Shown: positions 12,601 through 24,970, counted from the first letter of the stretch. The stretch is 64,000 nucleotides of DNA from Gigaspora margarita (GCA_009809945.1 WTPW01000934.1:1-64000); one strand, 5' to 3'. Notes: generated by a model from the sequence alone, not told the origin. Numbers and translations: made by a program.

Positions 12601-14777
12601 ATAAGTAATACTAGTAGTACGTCCATATCTACTAATGATCGAATTGATAAGTTACCGCAGAATTAATAATTATTGGCATCAAATTTCTTATCGATCCTTT
12701 ATTGCAATTTTTTCTATTGTCCTAAAATTTTGAAATCAGTTGTAATAGTGGTATGATATTAAATATAAATTGACCAGCTTTAAAAAAAAACTGAACAAAC
12801 TGAGATAATGAAAAAAAATTGCCAAAACATAATTAAAAAAGTATGTATATAATGTTATAATTTATTCAAAAATAATTTTATATTTTGGGGTCTATTTCAT
12901 CAAAAATAAGTAAACTTTATAAAAGTTTTTAATATTATATTTTTAAGTTTCGGATTATAGCTTTGGGTTTCAGATCATAGTTTCAGGGTTTCATGTTATG
13001 GAGTTTCAACTTTTTTGAAAAATCTGAAATTAGTTTTGGATTAGAACCCTTCTGAAACTAGTTTTGGGTAGGTTTCATTTCGTCTCCAACTTTGGTACAA
13101 CTGTACTAGTCATCAGTTAAATACATATAACTAGTGGTCTCCTATATTGTCTGAAGCAAGCTAACTTTAATTTGAAGTTTAAGTTGCATAAAATAGCAAG
13201 ATTCTGTGAATTCTATATATATTTTGCATGAGCAAAAGGGTTTGGGTGTGAATTTTGTAATATGCTTCTTATACTTTAAAAATGTAGTGTTAGTGTTAGT
13301 AATTCAATTAATATTCTAAATTAGGCAATTAATTAAATTACACTTATCTGATTTTATATATGCTTATCCATATAGCATAAATCATATGCGTACTGGTCTC
13401 AATGATATGGTTAGCTATGATTGAGATAGTTCTCATTACAGAATTAAAGACCGATGATAATATGATTGAAATACACTAACATACCAGTATCTTCTTCAAT
13501 TTGATTAATTTATGATCATGTTAGTGTGCAAGTATTAGATTAATTAAAATATTGATTACAATTGATGCTTGAACAAACATCTTTATTATTATTACTATTT
13601 AGTAATTATTGTTTTTACATTGAAATAAAAAAATAACATGATGGATTAATAAAAGGATAAATCAATTTACAATACTTTACAATATTTCTAATTTCTTTTT
13701 CAGAATTTACTACAAACTAAAATGTGACTTTTTTTTACAGCAAAGATTTTTAGCATAAGTAATAAAGTAATGATTCATCAATATTGATAATGATTTTGAA
13801 GATTAATGTTAATAATATTATAGAAAAGAGTAAAGGCTTGAACAATTGTTTTTTCTAATTAATCAATAAAAATTTTGTCCAATAAGCTCAACTCTATAAT
13901 AAAAAAAATGCTTGGGCCTTTATCTCTTGTTGATTGAATGATCAATACTTTTGATCAGTTAAATGAACTTTTGCTAATAGAATTTGTTTTTCTGATATAA
14001 TCAATTTTCTTCATGCATTTTATTATTAAAATAATCAATACAAATAATTTATTTAACTATATCTATTCTAACAAATTGATTATAGTGCTTGAGAACACCC
14101 TTAATGGCTACACTCTTGGCTGCTTTTTGCATACCCTTTTTTTTTATTTTAAATTAATTTAAATGAATATTTTACTACATTTTGGATAAAAAATCTGTAA
14201 AGAAAATAATTAATTATAAATAATCAATTATCTGATCTGATACTGAAATAATAGCTAATTATTGTTGTGTATGATTAGTATAATTGGAGCTAAGAAAGCA
14301 AATACAAATTATTTTCTATAATTTACAATCTATATTAGTTAAGCAAAATGTAATAGGGCCAAATAGTATCTTAGAATTAAAATATAGATTCTATGCTAAA
14401 TCTATAGATAATATTACTATAATCACTAACTCTAATCATTTATAACTAATAACTTAAGAACTGTTTGTAGATTGTTTTTAGATTCTAGAAATAGATTTCA
14501 TGTGCATATATGATTCTAAATTATTGTGCATATTTCCAAATTATATGTATTTTTTTCAGTGAAATTTTTTTTCATGATTTGAAAAATGCATAAAATATGC
14601 ATTGATGCACATAATTTAAAAAATGCATAAAATTTATATTAATGCATATATTTCAAATTTTATATCCTATTTCTAATAGATTCAAAGCATAGATAGTAAA
14701 AATACTTATAAAAAGTTTTAAACATTTATATGTATAAAAACATTAGGATAATTAATATAAATAATATAAAACAAGTA
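12601..14777. other. AT-rich intergenic DNA, nothing recognised
   Basis: Near 12940-13080 a short stretch repeats GTTTCAGATCATAG/GTTTTGG words. No exon-like segment with splice signals was seen on either strand. Confidence 0.45.
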
Positions 14778-16019
14778 CCGTATTAGCGCGAAATAATGAT
14801 CATGGGCATTATTTTGAAAATCGCATCCCCTAAAAATAGCATACTGGGTTTTGAAATAATGCCCATGCGCGTCCCAAAATAGCGTGCACCATATATAGCT
14901 CGATTATCTGACTTTATGCAAACATACTGAATAACTTTATTTAACATATCTGGAAAACATATGGGATAAGGGTTCGCTACCCTTGGCGGCTCTAATATAT
15001 AATCATATTTCCCACTACAGATATATATATTCATCACAATAGCAAACGAAAGGGACACCTATAATGCTCTGTCTGTCCTTAGGTAAAGAGACGATTCGAA
15101 ACCATTCACGGATAAAATGCCTTCATATAGAGAGAAACCATCAAATCTTCCCATAGCTGTAAAGAGAATCGGTAACTATGTTCCTGCCAATTTGAGCAAG
15201 GTTCATTCTTATGGTCCTTGCACTGCCACTTGCAGCTGTGGAGCCAAATACAGCAACTGGTCCTTGCACTGCCACTTGAAGCTGTAGAGCCAAATACAAC
15301 AACTGGTCCTTGCACTGCGACTCACAGTCGTGGAGCCAAATACAACAACTGGTCCTTGCACTGCCACTTGCAGTCGCGGAGCCAACTACCTCTGGTCCTT
15401 GCACTACCACTTGCAGCCGTGGAGCCAGGTACTCAACAGGTTCTTGTACTGCTAATGCAGCCGTGGAGCCTGGTATAACAAAAAAAAACAACACTGCTTG
15501 CTTGAATTCGGGTGGGTAAGGGAGGGAGATAGAGCCAGCCTTCACAAGGCGAGTGATAGCGAAAAGAAAGATAACCTTCTTCACTGAGATTCTTGGCCTT
15601 AAATACTCCTCCTATATCACTGGTTCATACTTGGCCACAGCCATTCCCATATTACTGATCTAACAATCATAACCATGTGAATTTAAAATCATATGCAAAT
15701 CTTAAATTACTATAAATACAAGTTACAAAATCTCACGACAATAATCAAAGAATAACTATAAAAGGATACATAACAAAACCTGTACATAATCGGTCATAAA
15801 GTCATCTGATTTCACAATAATAATCACCCTGTCACTTCGTTGACAGGCTTTTCATTTTCAAATAAATATTCATATACTCCACATGGGCGCTATTTTGAAT
15901 ATCTTATACATATTTGCTTAAAAAATCAGGTTACCTCAAAATAGCACATATGCGCACTCAAAATAGTGCACAGGTGATCGAATTACCGCGCAGGTGCGCA
16001 TTATTTCGTGGTAATACAG
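14778..16019. mobile_element. TA-flanked DNA element (Tc1/mariner-like, pogo-type ends), 1242 bp
   Basis: The left end CCGTATTAGCGCGAAATAAT and inverted right end CTGTATTACCACGAAATAAT match over about 21 bp with four mismatches, and both sides are flanked by TA. Subterminal regions repeat AAAATAGCGCAC- and GCGCATTATTTCG-like words. The interior lacks a recognisable transposase and holds a 46-bp minisatellite. The superfamily call rests on the TA duplication and C(A/T)GTATTA-type end. Confidence 0.75.
15212..15480. repeat. 46-bp minisatellite, about six copies
   Basis: Units start TGGTCCTTGCACTGCCACTT and continue into GTGGAGCCAAATACAACAAC. The 46-bp period is not a multiple of three, so apparent frames on both strands rotate through the array and are probably not genes. 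It is GC-rich relative to its surroundings. Confidence 0.85.
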
Positions 16020-17565
16020 TATGACTTTATATTGAGATATTAAAGGATAGATTATTTGTTAATATTGTAGGTCAATATTGCACACTTTTATATTTTTATC
16101 AGATTTAATTCAAATCATGCTTTAATAAAACATAATAGAAACTTTAAATATTAAAAAAATGTAAGCAATTCTACTTTATTCTAAACATTATTTATTTACA
16201 ATAATTATACTATAAACTAAATATTATTTCACTTATTCTATACAGTTATCACTATGATACAAATAGTTTTTCTATCTATGTTTTCTCTAATTTTAGATTC
16301 TTGTATTATTATTTCAATTTTATTTTTTATATATATATTGTATTTATTTTATTTTATTTTTTTTTACTCTTAAGCAGTCCCACAGTGACTCTTTATTAAA
16401 ATATGCAGAAATTTTCAGAAAAATACATGATAAATTTTAATACTGTGAGCTCTACATCACACTGATTCTATTTTTCATGAATGCAATATGCAACCTGCTG
16501 CACTAATTTGATACTACAAACTAAAAGTTGAAACATCAAACTAATAGGCATTGTCAAACAGCCTAATTTTAAAACCTTCTTCTTCAAGCTTCTCAAGTAA
16601 AGGAATTCTAGTAAAAAAACAAATATATAGAAAATAAAAGGGGAAAATAAAAAGGGAATAGATATTACTACCTAAACGAATACCAAAATTGAAACAAAAT
16701 AAAATGAAAAGAAAGAAGAAAAAGGCAAAAATTAGACTGAACGACAGCACCAATTTTACCTGGATCCAACTATAAAAATTATATAATACTGTATTGATAA
16801 ATACCAAGTATTATATTTATAGCAAAAAATATATAAAAAAAGCTGATAAAAGAAATAGTAAAAAAGAAAGAAAGCTATAGCTAAAAGAATGTTCTAGAAA
16901 GAAATTTCAATTCATATTTTCTCCAAACGATTCACATCCTGAATTTTACTCATGACTTGATCCAATTCAGAAGCTGTATTCCCAAAATAGAAGAATAACA
17001 ATGCTGATCTTTTGAAGGGGGTAAACCAAATTGCCCACTTTTGTTAAAATTTTGAAAGCCAAAAGAGTACCGAAGGGAAGTACCAAAAGTAAAAGGACTT
17101 TGAAAGAGTTACGCTATATAGAGTAACATATTTAACCAAGTGTTTACTTCTGCTTTTACATCATAAAACTTGACATAGCTCCAGGTTGTCATGCCTACTA
17201 CTTCTTTGCTTAGTAGCACTAGAGTTTTCTGCCCAGAGGCCTCTCTCATAAGAGTTCGATTCTTTTTCAACTCTATTTCAGCTACAACCAAATATACGAT
17301 GATTAGCCTTGAGTTCCAGCTGCTTTTAGTAGAGTTTTGTTGCATATTAAATATGTTAACTATAGAGTTTTCGTAGGTTGGGTTCTTGAAATTTTTGGTA
17401 CAAGGAATCGTCAGAAAGAGTTTTCCATTGTATTTATTTTAATATCTGATATAATTTGTTATAATCAGTTATATTTATAATAAAAATAAATTTTTTCTTT
17501 TTTATAGTAAATATAGGTTGTATAATAGTTGTTATATGCCACGTAATGACAGAAAAAAAATAAAT
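16020..17565. other. AT-rich DNA without a recognised gene
   Basis: The segment at about 17040-17420 is less AT-rich and could be a decayed coding fragment, but no consistent frame could be followed. Short frames at 16541-16807 and 17109-17376 overlap on both strands and are not supported. Confidence 0.4.
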
Positions 17566-17797
17566 CTGTTATTGAATGTTTCGCATCCAATAACAGTATA
17601 TCTGGCTTTGAATTTAATGTGCTTGACAACCTGAGCTCCTTCGAAACCCAGGTTAGCACATTAAATTCAAAGCCAGATACTTCTTTTATTCGTCATCCAA
17701 AATGATCATCCCATGATCCTTCAGATCACGGTGTTCTCATTTCTTCTGCAAAATAAAACTATTATTGGATGCTACACATCCAATAACTATTTATTAT
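17566..17797. repeat. Nested hairpin MITE
   Basis: The outer ends each form a hairpin and are inverted relative to one another: GTTATTGAATG..GCATCCAATAAC at 17568-17596 and TTATTGGATG..CATCCAATAAC at about 17763-17789. Inside lies a perfect 25-bp inverted pair, TATCTGGCTTTGAATTTAAT onward (17599-17623) and its complement (17655-17679). No target duplication was established. Confidence 0.7.
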
Positions 17798-18429
17798 ATA
17801 AAAATTTATTTAGCAAAGATTTGCAAACAAATTTGCTTGCAGAAATACTATAAATATATTTTTAATCTATTTTTTAATTATAGTATTTAAAATATTTAAA
17901 TAAAATTTAGTATAAAAATATTAAAAAATAAAAATAATATTTTTGTAATATTTTTTTTATATTATAAAACCAAAAGTTTAAGAGTAAAGATACATAGATC
18001 ACTTGTTATATGATTTGTACAGCAAAACAAATTTTGTATAAAAATAGTGATATGCTACTAAAAAAAGTTTTATAATTATATATAATCTTTGTCAAATTTT
18101 TACAATATATAGAACAATATATACCTATTGCAATAATATTAATTTTAATAAATAAAAAATTTTAAAAAATATACTTGTATATATTATAAATTTGTCTAAA
18201 ACAATTCAAATTGGCCTAAATGATATAAAATAAGCAATTTTGATTGGCTATATCATATAATCATCATATGATTTTTGTAACCAATTTATTAATACCTAAT
18301 CTTTAAATACATATTTTTTTATGGAAATTTAACCAATTTTAATAAATTTGCTATTATTAGAAAAGTTAATAAATTTGTAACTATGGTTACTATAACTGAA
18401 GCCAATCAAATTCTAAAATCAGGTGTAAT
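17798..18429. other. AT-rich DNA, no gene
   Basis: Contains CAAATTTGCTTGCAG near 17830, resembling the ends of the element at 59277-60398. The last bases, ending GGTGTAAT, are the insertion site of the following MITE. Confidence 0.4.
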
Positions 18430-18641
18430 TAGTGTATAAAATCTGAAAAAAATTTTGTGCACATATGCACATTGGAAAAACTTTTTTGTGCACACTTTAA
18501 AAATTTTTATATAAAATTGTACACAATCTATATGTTAATTAAGAAAAATTTATGTGCACATATGCACATCCAATTTAAAAAATTGTGCATACAAAAAAAT
18601 TGTGAACATGTGCACATTGTGCATATGAATTTTATTCACTA
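18430..18641. mobile_element. hAT-type MITE, 212 bp, rich in GTGCACATATGCAC
   Basis: The ends TAGTGTATAAAAT and, inverted, TAGTGAATAAAAT are flanked by a perfect 8-bp duplication GGTGTAAT (18422-18429 and 18642-18649). The interior is an irregular array of self-complementary GTGCACATATGCAC words. The empty-site context matches a dispersed repeat near 22593 (ATCAGGTGTAA). No coding. Confidence 0.92.
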
Positions 18642-19340
18642 GGTGTAATATTACACATTTAAAAAAGTCAAACCAATATTTATTTTGCCAAAAATTGCTT
18701 CTAAATCAAAATTTTGAATATGAAACTAACTTTTGATTTCTAACTAAAAAATTTCTTGCTAAATTTTAGTAAACTATAGCTTTTCTAACACAAGATCTTA
18801 CACTAACTCTAGCCTTAATCACATGGTTTTATTCTTATAAAAAATTTGTTAATAGTCACATTATATCTAATCTTAGTTATAGTTAAAGTAACCTATAGTT
18901 ACAAAATAATTTAATTATTTTTTATTAGAATCAAAAAAAGTATACTATAACTTTTATTAAAAATTTAAAATCAACTTACTTAGTAATTTTTTTTGATTTT
19001 TTTAAAAAAAACTTTGTTATTAATTTATATATAATTTATAAATATTGTACTCTACTTTTAAATTACTTATAAACTAAAAAATACAATTTTAAAAAAATTT
19101 TTGACTAAAAAAATATAGTACAAGTTTACTAAAATACATTTATATTAATAATGCTAAAATTAACTAATACTAATATTTAAGTTTTAATTTAAAACTATAA
19201 ATAAGTTCTGCTAAAATCTATATATACCCTTAAATATAAATCTGGTTTTAAATTTTGCTCTAATTCTATAAACAAAAATAAAAAAATACTCAAAAAATTT
19301 TAAAATTTTATATCAAAATAGATTAAATTTTTGTGTTATT
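18642..19340. repeat. AT-rich dispersed repeat with shared core
   Basis: The part at 18680-18830 shares a core with 22570-22860 and, reversed, with 19440-19600. The core order is: TTGCTTCTAA, a T-rich block, ATACAAAAAAA, GCAAAATTTTACTATA, then CTAACYCTAACTCTAA. Weaker matches occur near 6860, 30880 and 32960. This looks like an old MITE family. Confidence 0.6.
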
Positions 19341-19690
19341 TTTTTTGAACAAATGTTTGTTACTAGTGGTAACAGTCACTGGAGCATTATTGGCCAATTA
19401 GATTATGTAACTTTATGTTTAAAACAAAACAAAGTGTCAAAACTAACTATTATTAGAGTCAGGCTAGAGCTATAATTAAAGTTTAGATAAAACTTGGTAT
19501 ATAGTAAATTTTGCAAAAAATTTTTTTTTGTATAAAAAAAAAAAATAGTTTTCATAAACAAAGTTTTAAGTTAAAAGTAATTTTTTAAAAAAAATCAAAG
19601 TTTTTGCATTTTTCAAATTATACAGATCTTTTGATCTAATTGGTCAATCATACTCTAGTAACTGTTACCACTAGTGACAAATAGATTTAT
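19341..19690. mobile_element. Inverted-repeat element containing the shared AT-rich core
   Basis: Left TTTGTTACTAGTGGTAACAG and inverted right TTTGTCACTAGTGGTAACAG match over about 50 bp and continue to CCAATTAGA. The interior carries the dispersed core in reverse orientation. No 8-bp duplication was found, so the superfamily is open. Confidence 0.7.
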
Positions 19691-20087
19691 TTATTTTTTT
19701 TAATAATTCTGCTTTATTTTATTAAAAAATATTGTACTATATATAATATTGTCTTTTACTTATAGTATTTAAATATTTAGTCTGGTAATGAAGTGATACT
19801 CTAATGTTACAGTTAGTGTTCCAAAGTTTGGTTCAGTTCAGTTCAGGTTCAGTTCGGGCTCAGTCAAACCCGAACCTGAGCTTTAACTTTTGCAGATTTT
19901 CAAACTCAAACCCGAACCAAATCTAGAATTTATGTACCCGAACTAAACTTGAACTTGAAATATTTGTTCAGTCTAAGTTCAGTTCGAAGTTCATAAACAT
20001 GTTCAGGTTCAGGTAATGATAGGTACCATAATTCAAAATGCAATTTGTCATATATAATAATTATTTATTACAAAAGTCGTAATAAAT

Positions 20088-20815
20088 AAAAAAAAGAACT
20101 GTAATAAATCATTAAGGATCTTAACGATCTATTTTAGATCATTAAGATTCTTAATGATCTATTTTAGATTGTTAAGATTCTTAACAATCTATTTATCATT
20201 AAGAATTTTTTTTAATAATCCTAAAATAGATCATTAAAAATCTTAACAATCTATTTTAGACCATTAAGAATCTTAATGATCTAAAATAGAATCTTAAAAA
20301 TTCTTAATAATAAATAGATCATTAAGATTCTTAACGATCTAAAATAGATCAATAAGAAATCTAATAATCTAAAAATAGATCATTAAGATTCTTAACGATC
20401 TATTTTAGATCATTAATAATATAAAAATAGACCGTTAAGATTCTTAACAATCTATTTTAGATTATTAAGTTTCTAAAATAGATCATTAGACTATTAAAAA
20501 TTAATAATCTAAAAATAGATCATTAAGAATCTTAATAATCTATTTTAGATCATTAACTGTTAAGTTTTTTAATAATCTAAAATAGATCATTAAGAATCTT
20601 AAAGATCTATTTAGATCGTTAAGAATCTTAATGATCTATTTAGATCATTATGAATCTTAATGATATAAAAATAGATCGTTAAGATTCTTAATGATCTATT
20701 TTAGATCATTAAGTTTCTTAATAATCTAAATAGATCATTAAGATTCTTAACGATCTAAATAGATCTTTAAGATTCTTAATGATCTAAATAGATTGTTACA
20801 ATTTATTATAGTTTT
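20088..20815. repeat. Self-complementary tandem array
   Basis: Irregular repetition of GATCATTAAGATTCTTAACG and GATCTATTTTAGATC. Both words are nearly palindromic, so the array can fold on itself in many registers. It lies inside the 19814-22078 element. Confidence 0.85.
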
Positions 20816-20926
20816 TTTTCCTGTTTATTTATTTATTTTTTTTATTTTATTTATTTTTTTATTTTTTTTTGTTTATTTATTTTGCATGGTTGTGCATTTC
20901 ACATACATCATATAAAAATAATATGT

Positions 20927-21076
20927 TAGAGTGAAACCTACACTGGATTCTAGTAAAACCCGCTTTGATCATAGGGTTAGAGTAAAATCCGCGTTAGCAT
21001 AGTGTATTTTATATGTTAACACAAATTTCACCCTCATGTGATCTGCATAGCAAAATTCAGCATAGATTTCATCCTG
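20927..21076 (-). mobile_element. Third copy of the AGTGAAACCC MITE module
   Basis: Reverse-oriented, diverged copy of 11623-11768, including CACATGAGGGT and the inverted GTGAAACC ends. It is nested in the 19814-22078 element. Confidence 0.75.
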
Positions 21077-21366
21077 TCATAAAATAATCGTAGAAGCATG
21101 GTTAAAAATCCATTTAATTGGTTGTTGATCCTTGAAATTTCATTGGCTGCTTATAGGTAATAGTATATGATTGTATGCAATGGAGATTATAGACATGCAT
21201 GTAATAGAGATTATAGATATGTATACATACTGCAGAGATTATAAGATACATGTGGGAGTAAATAGAGGAATCTCAGTACTTTCTCTTCGATGCCTGATTA
21301 TAATCTGGCTTCCATCCCTCCTGCCCTCTTTCATTCATTGCACCTAGCGCCTTGCTTGTTGTCATG

Positions 21367-21690
21367 TAGAACAAGTTGAATGCGCTGCACCATAGCATGG
21401 GCTAGTACTCGCTATTTTATATTGATGTTGTCATGTGCCACACCAAAGCATGGACTAGAACTCACTATTTTATGTTAATGTTGTCATGTATGTGCTGCAC
21501 CATAGCATGGGCTCAAACTCTTTGTTATAAAAATTGATATTGTATGTACTGAGTTGAATGCACTACACTATAGCGTGGGGCTTGAACTCACTATTATAAA
21601 AAATGATGTTGTATATAATGAGTTAAATGTGCTGCAACATAAGTGTGGGCTTGAACTCACTATTAAAAAAGAAAAAAAAAGTAGAATGTG
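21367..21690. repeat. Tandem repeat, about five units of 55-70 bp
   Basis: Units contain GCACCATAGCATGGGCT, GAACTCACTATT and GATGTTGT in that order, with variable spacing. Confidence 0.75.
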
Positions 21691-22083
21691 CTACATCTTA
21701 GTGTTGGTGATTCTCAATTATGTTTCATCATAAGATATATTCATGTGTATATAGAGTTGAAGAGCACAATATGCAATAGTCTAATAAAGAAAGTGTTTAG
21801 TATGAAATCTGAGTGCATTAATACTTATGACATATTGTAATAATTACAACATGTCATAGTCTAATAGGCTGGGTTTGTTTTTTATTTTACTGAACCCGAA
21901 CAAGTTCACGAACTTTCGAACCAAACTCGAACTGAACCCAGACTTGGTTTAAAAGTTCAATACCGAACTCGGACTGAACTGGATTTTTAAAATTAAGACT
22001 GGTTCAGGTTCGGTTCGAATTTGGACTGAACTCGAATTCAACCCAATGTTCAGTTTGGTTTGGTTTTTAGGAACACTAGTTAC

Positions 22084-22513
22084 TAGGGTTCCGCAATTTG
22101 ATTTGATTTTCAAATATTTGAATCAAATATTTGATCAAATTCAAATTCAAATTTGACTATATTTGATTTGATCAAATTCAAATCTGGCCAAATTTGATTT
22201 GATTTAACAAATATTTGATTTGATTTGGAAATTACTTTTAAAAATTCAAATTCAAATCAAATTCAAATCCAAATATTTGAATCAAATCAATTCAAATCAG
22301 GGTCAATTTGATTTGATCAAATTCAAATCTGGCCAAATTTGATTTGATTTAACAAATATTTGATTTGATTTGGAAATTACTTTTAAAAATTCAAATTCAA
22401 ATCAAATTCAAATCCAAATATTTGAATCAAATCAATTCAAATCAGGGTCAATTTGATTTGATCAAATTCAAATTGACCCAATATTTGATTTGATTTGAAT
22501 TTGAGGAACCCTA
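22084..22513. mobile_element. hAT-type non-autonomous element, 430 bp
   Basis: The ends are TAGGGTTCC in inverted orientation, flanked by a perfect 8-bp duplication CTAGTTAC (22076-22083 and 22514-22521). The duplication consists of the last three bases of the 19814-22078 element plus five bases of its own duplication, so this insertion is younger. The interior repeats AATTTGATTTG and its complement, including a 145-bp direct repeat (22157-22301 and 22302-22446). Confidence 0.95.
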
Positions 22514-22524
22514 CTAGTTACAGT

Positions 22525-23496
22525 ACTATAAATACATAGAATATTTCTAATTTACACTACAGGTAATTATTACCTGTAGTCAAAATTTGCTTAGGATCAG
22601 GTGTAACATAAAATTAATGTTTGTATAACAAAAACAAAGAAATTTTTAAAAAATTGCTAAAATTGCTTCTAATCTTAAAACTTGACTACAAAACTACTTT
22701 TTTTTTATACAAAAAAAATTCTTTGCAAAATTTTACTATATACAAAGCATCTTTCTAATTCCTAAACCTTACCCTAACTCTAACATTAAAAAGCTTTATT
22801 TTTTGTTTTGATAAAATAATTTATTTTTATTTATGCTTTGTAGATCACAGGTGATAATCATCTTTGGTATACATTTGTTATTTTTAAATATATATTATAT
22901 ATTTAACTAACTAAACTAATAGACCAATATTTAGTTTATTCAAATAGCACCCAAGTGTAATTGTAGTACTAATATTTATTATTCAAAGTCTATATATTTA
23001 CTTATATATATACCGTAAGTATAAATATAACAAAGTACTTAGTTACCTATATTTCTTTAATATTTTTTCTATTTAGCAATTAAAAAAACAAATAATAACA
23101 AAAATGAAATAAAAGAAAAAAAAAAGAAAAAAACTACTAATTTATAAAGTATCTAATCAAGTAACTATTTTTGTCCTAATAAATTAATAAATACAAAAAA
23201 CCCAATAAGTTAAATAAAAAAAATAAATAAATTAGAGATTGGAACAGGACCCCAGTTATCTTTTATATAGATCATAACTAGATTTTGGCCAATTTTGATC
23301 TAATTTGCTAAAGATAACAAAACTATATTTATTTAAGAATTGAATGTATATTTTTGTTAGATGCACCTCACTAAAAGCATCATTTTAAAAAAAAGATTAT
23401 TCAAATTGGACTACTAGATGCCATGATAATTGCTAAAAACTGTTTTTTTGCTTCTTAAATTTTAGGAGTTTTTGCTAAAATGTGTAATATATGACC
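22525..23496. other. AT-rich DNA with one copy of the dispersed core
   Basis: The dispersed core described at 18642-19340 occupies about 22570-22860. The remainder shows no gene. Confidence 0.5.
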
Positions 23497-24639
23497 TAGT
23501 AAATTGACCTGTCTCAAAAATTGTCACCTGGGTCACCCGACGGGTGGACAATGTACTACCTGGGTGGAAACAGGTCAGTCCAAAAAAAGGCACCAATCGG
23601 GTCACCTGTCGGGTGACCCGACAGGTGACCCGATGGGTCACTTGGGTCAATTAGAGAAAAAGAGAAAGAGAGAAAGAAAGAGAAAGAGAGAAAGAAAGAG
23701 AGAGAGAGAGAAAGAAAGAGAAAGAGAGAGAAAAAGAAAGAGGGAGAGAGAAAAAGGAAGAGAGGGGTAAAAATTGCTCAAAATGGCTCTTTTTTTTTAA
23801 GTTTTTTCACACATTTTGTGGAATATATTTTTGTAACTATGATAGCTTACGGATCAAATGGGCTTAAGAAAGTTTGAACTCTGTTTTTTTTTTTTTTTTT
23901 TTTTTTNTTTTTTAAAAATCAACTATTAAAAATTTTTTGTTTTTTACTCAAAATTTGATTTTTTTTGTTTTTTACTCAAAATTTGATGATGGATATCTTG
24001 ATAACTAGTGATCCAATTTGACTCAAATTTTTACTATAGGTAATACCAATATTCAATTATGATATAAAAATTTCAGATGATTTGGTCTGGTAATTCTCGA
24101 GTAATCGATTGTAAATGATAGTCAATGTTTCTAGAAAAATTGACTATCATTTACAAGTGATTACTCGAGTATAACCACGTCAAATTGTCTGAAAATTTTA
24201 TATATCATAATTGAATATCAGTATTACCTTTAGTAAAAATTTGAGTCAAATTGGATTACTAGTTATCAAGATATCCATCGTCAAATTTTGAGTAAAAATA
24301 GTAATTTTTTTAATAATATTATTTATATAGACTAGTGATCGATCATATGATTGGTCATAAATTATGATCGATCATATGATCGTGATCGATCATATGCAAT
24401 AACCGATCAAATACTCTCCTTTGTATATGATCGATTAATGATTGATCTGATTGATCACTAAATATTTGACCTCTACTTTACGGGTGACCCATAGGTCAAC
24501 CCATGGGTGACCTGTGGGTCAACCCACGGGTGACCTGTGGGTTGACCCACCCATTTTCACCTGTGCTATTACAACCTGACCCGGGTCACCCACCTACCCG
24601 CGGGTGACCCAGGTGATAACCACCTGGGTTAAAACACTA
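23497..24639. mobile_element. hAT-type composite element, 1143 bp
   Basis: The left end TAGTAAATTGACC and inverted right end TAGTGTTTTAACCC diverge, but both run into CACCTGGGTCACCCG. The flanks ATATGACC and GTATGACC form an 8-bp duplication with one mismatch. Subterminal regions iterate GGGTGACCYG words. Nested inside are a GA-rich tract (23650-23765), the dispersed repeat shared with 200-440, and a 330-bp palindrome. Confidence 0.85.
23970..24296. repeat. Palindrome inside the hAT-type element
   Basis: Arms of about 160 bp meet near 24135. Left TACTCAAAATTTGATGATGG pairs with right CCATCGTCAAATTTTGAGTA. The inner arms contain AAATGATAGTCAAT and its complement. Confidence 0.85.
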
Positions 24640-24712
24640 GTATGACCTCTGTACTAGATGTTCAGAATCCTTTTGGAACACCCTTTTTACTATCCGCCTC
24701 TTGGTCATATTC

Positions 24713-24862
24713 TCACCTTTTAATCATAGTAATAATCTCTTTAGCCTTCTTTTTCTTAAAAAGTTGAGCCAAATCAGTCAGTTTAGCATCTTTTTTAGTC
24801 ATAAATTCTTTAAATTTGTCATTAAGTTTACCATTAGGTTTATTTTTATATGTTCTAATACT
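24713..24862 (-). pseudogene. Lysine-rich C-terminal coding remnant, function unknown
   Basis: On the minus strand an open frame of about 49 codons reads through KNKPNGKLNDKFKEFM and ends KEIITMIKR followed by TGA at 24713-24715. The amino-acid mix is protein-like and differs from the T-rich translations nearby, suggesting a last exon. An A-run lies at its 5' edge and no credible splice acceptor or upstream exon was found. It is unrecognised and may be a broken gene end. Confidence 0.35.
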
Positions 24863-24970
24863 TTTTTTTTTAAACAAAATTTTTTAAGTGTAGGTAATTG
24901 ACCAATTGAATATGATTATATGCAGCACATGCTTGTGTCAAGCATATAATACATATAATTGAATTTGATT

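Larger units (their letters stand above)
19814..22078. mobile_element. hAT-type non-autonomous element, 2265 bp
   Basis: The ends are TAGTGTTCC in inverted orientation. The 8-bp duplication GTTACAGT is at 19806-19813 on the left; on the right it lies at 22517-22524, because the element at 22084-22513 landed across the junction. Subterminal regions are arrays of TTCAGGTTCAGTTCGG-like words and complements. The interior holds a palindromic GATCNTTAAG array (20088-20815), a MITE (20927-21076) and a 55-70-bp tandem repeat (about 21367-21690). No transposase was recognised. Confidence 0.9.

Noticed and set aside
15141..15584. 147-codon minus-strand frame with signal-like start
   Set aside because: Most of it is the 46-bp minisatellite, which also opens frames on the plus strand; 46 is not a multiple of three.
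19341..19690. hAT assignment from TAGTGG near both ends
   Set aside because: The bases outside TAGTGG are inverted, not duplicated, so the true ends lie further out and the superfamily is unknown.
23504..23770. 88-codon Arg/Lys/Glu-rich frame
   Set aside because: Its charged half is a GA microsatellite and the rest is the hAT subterminal repeat.
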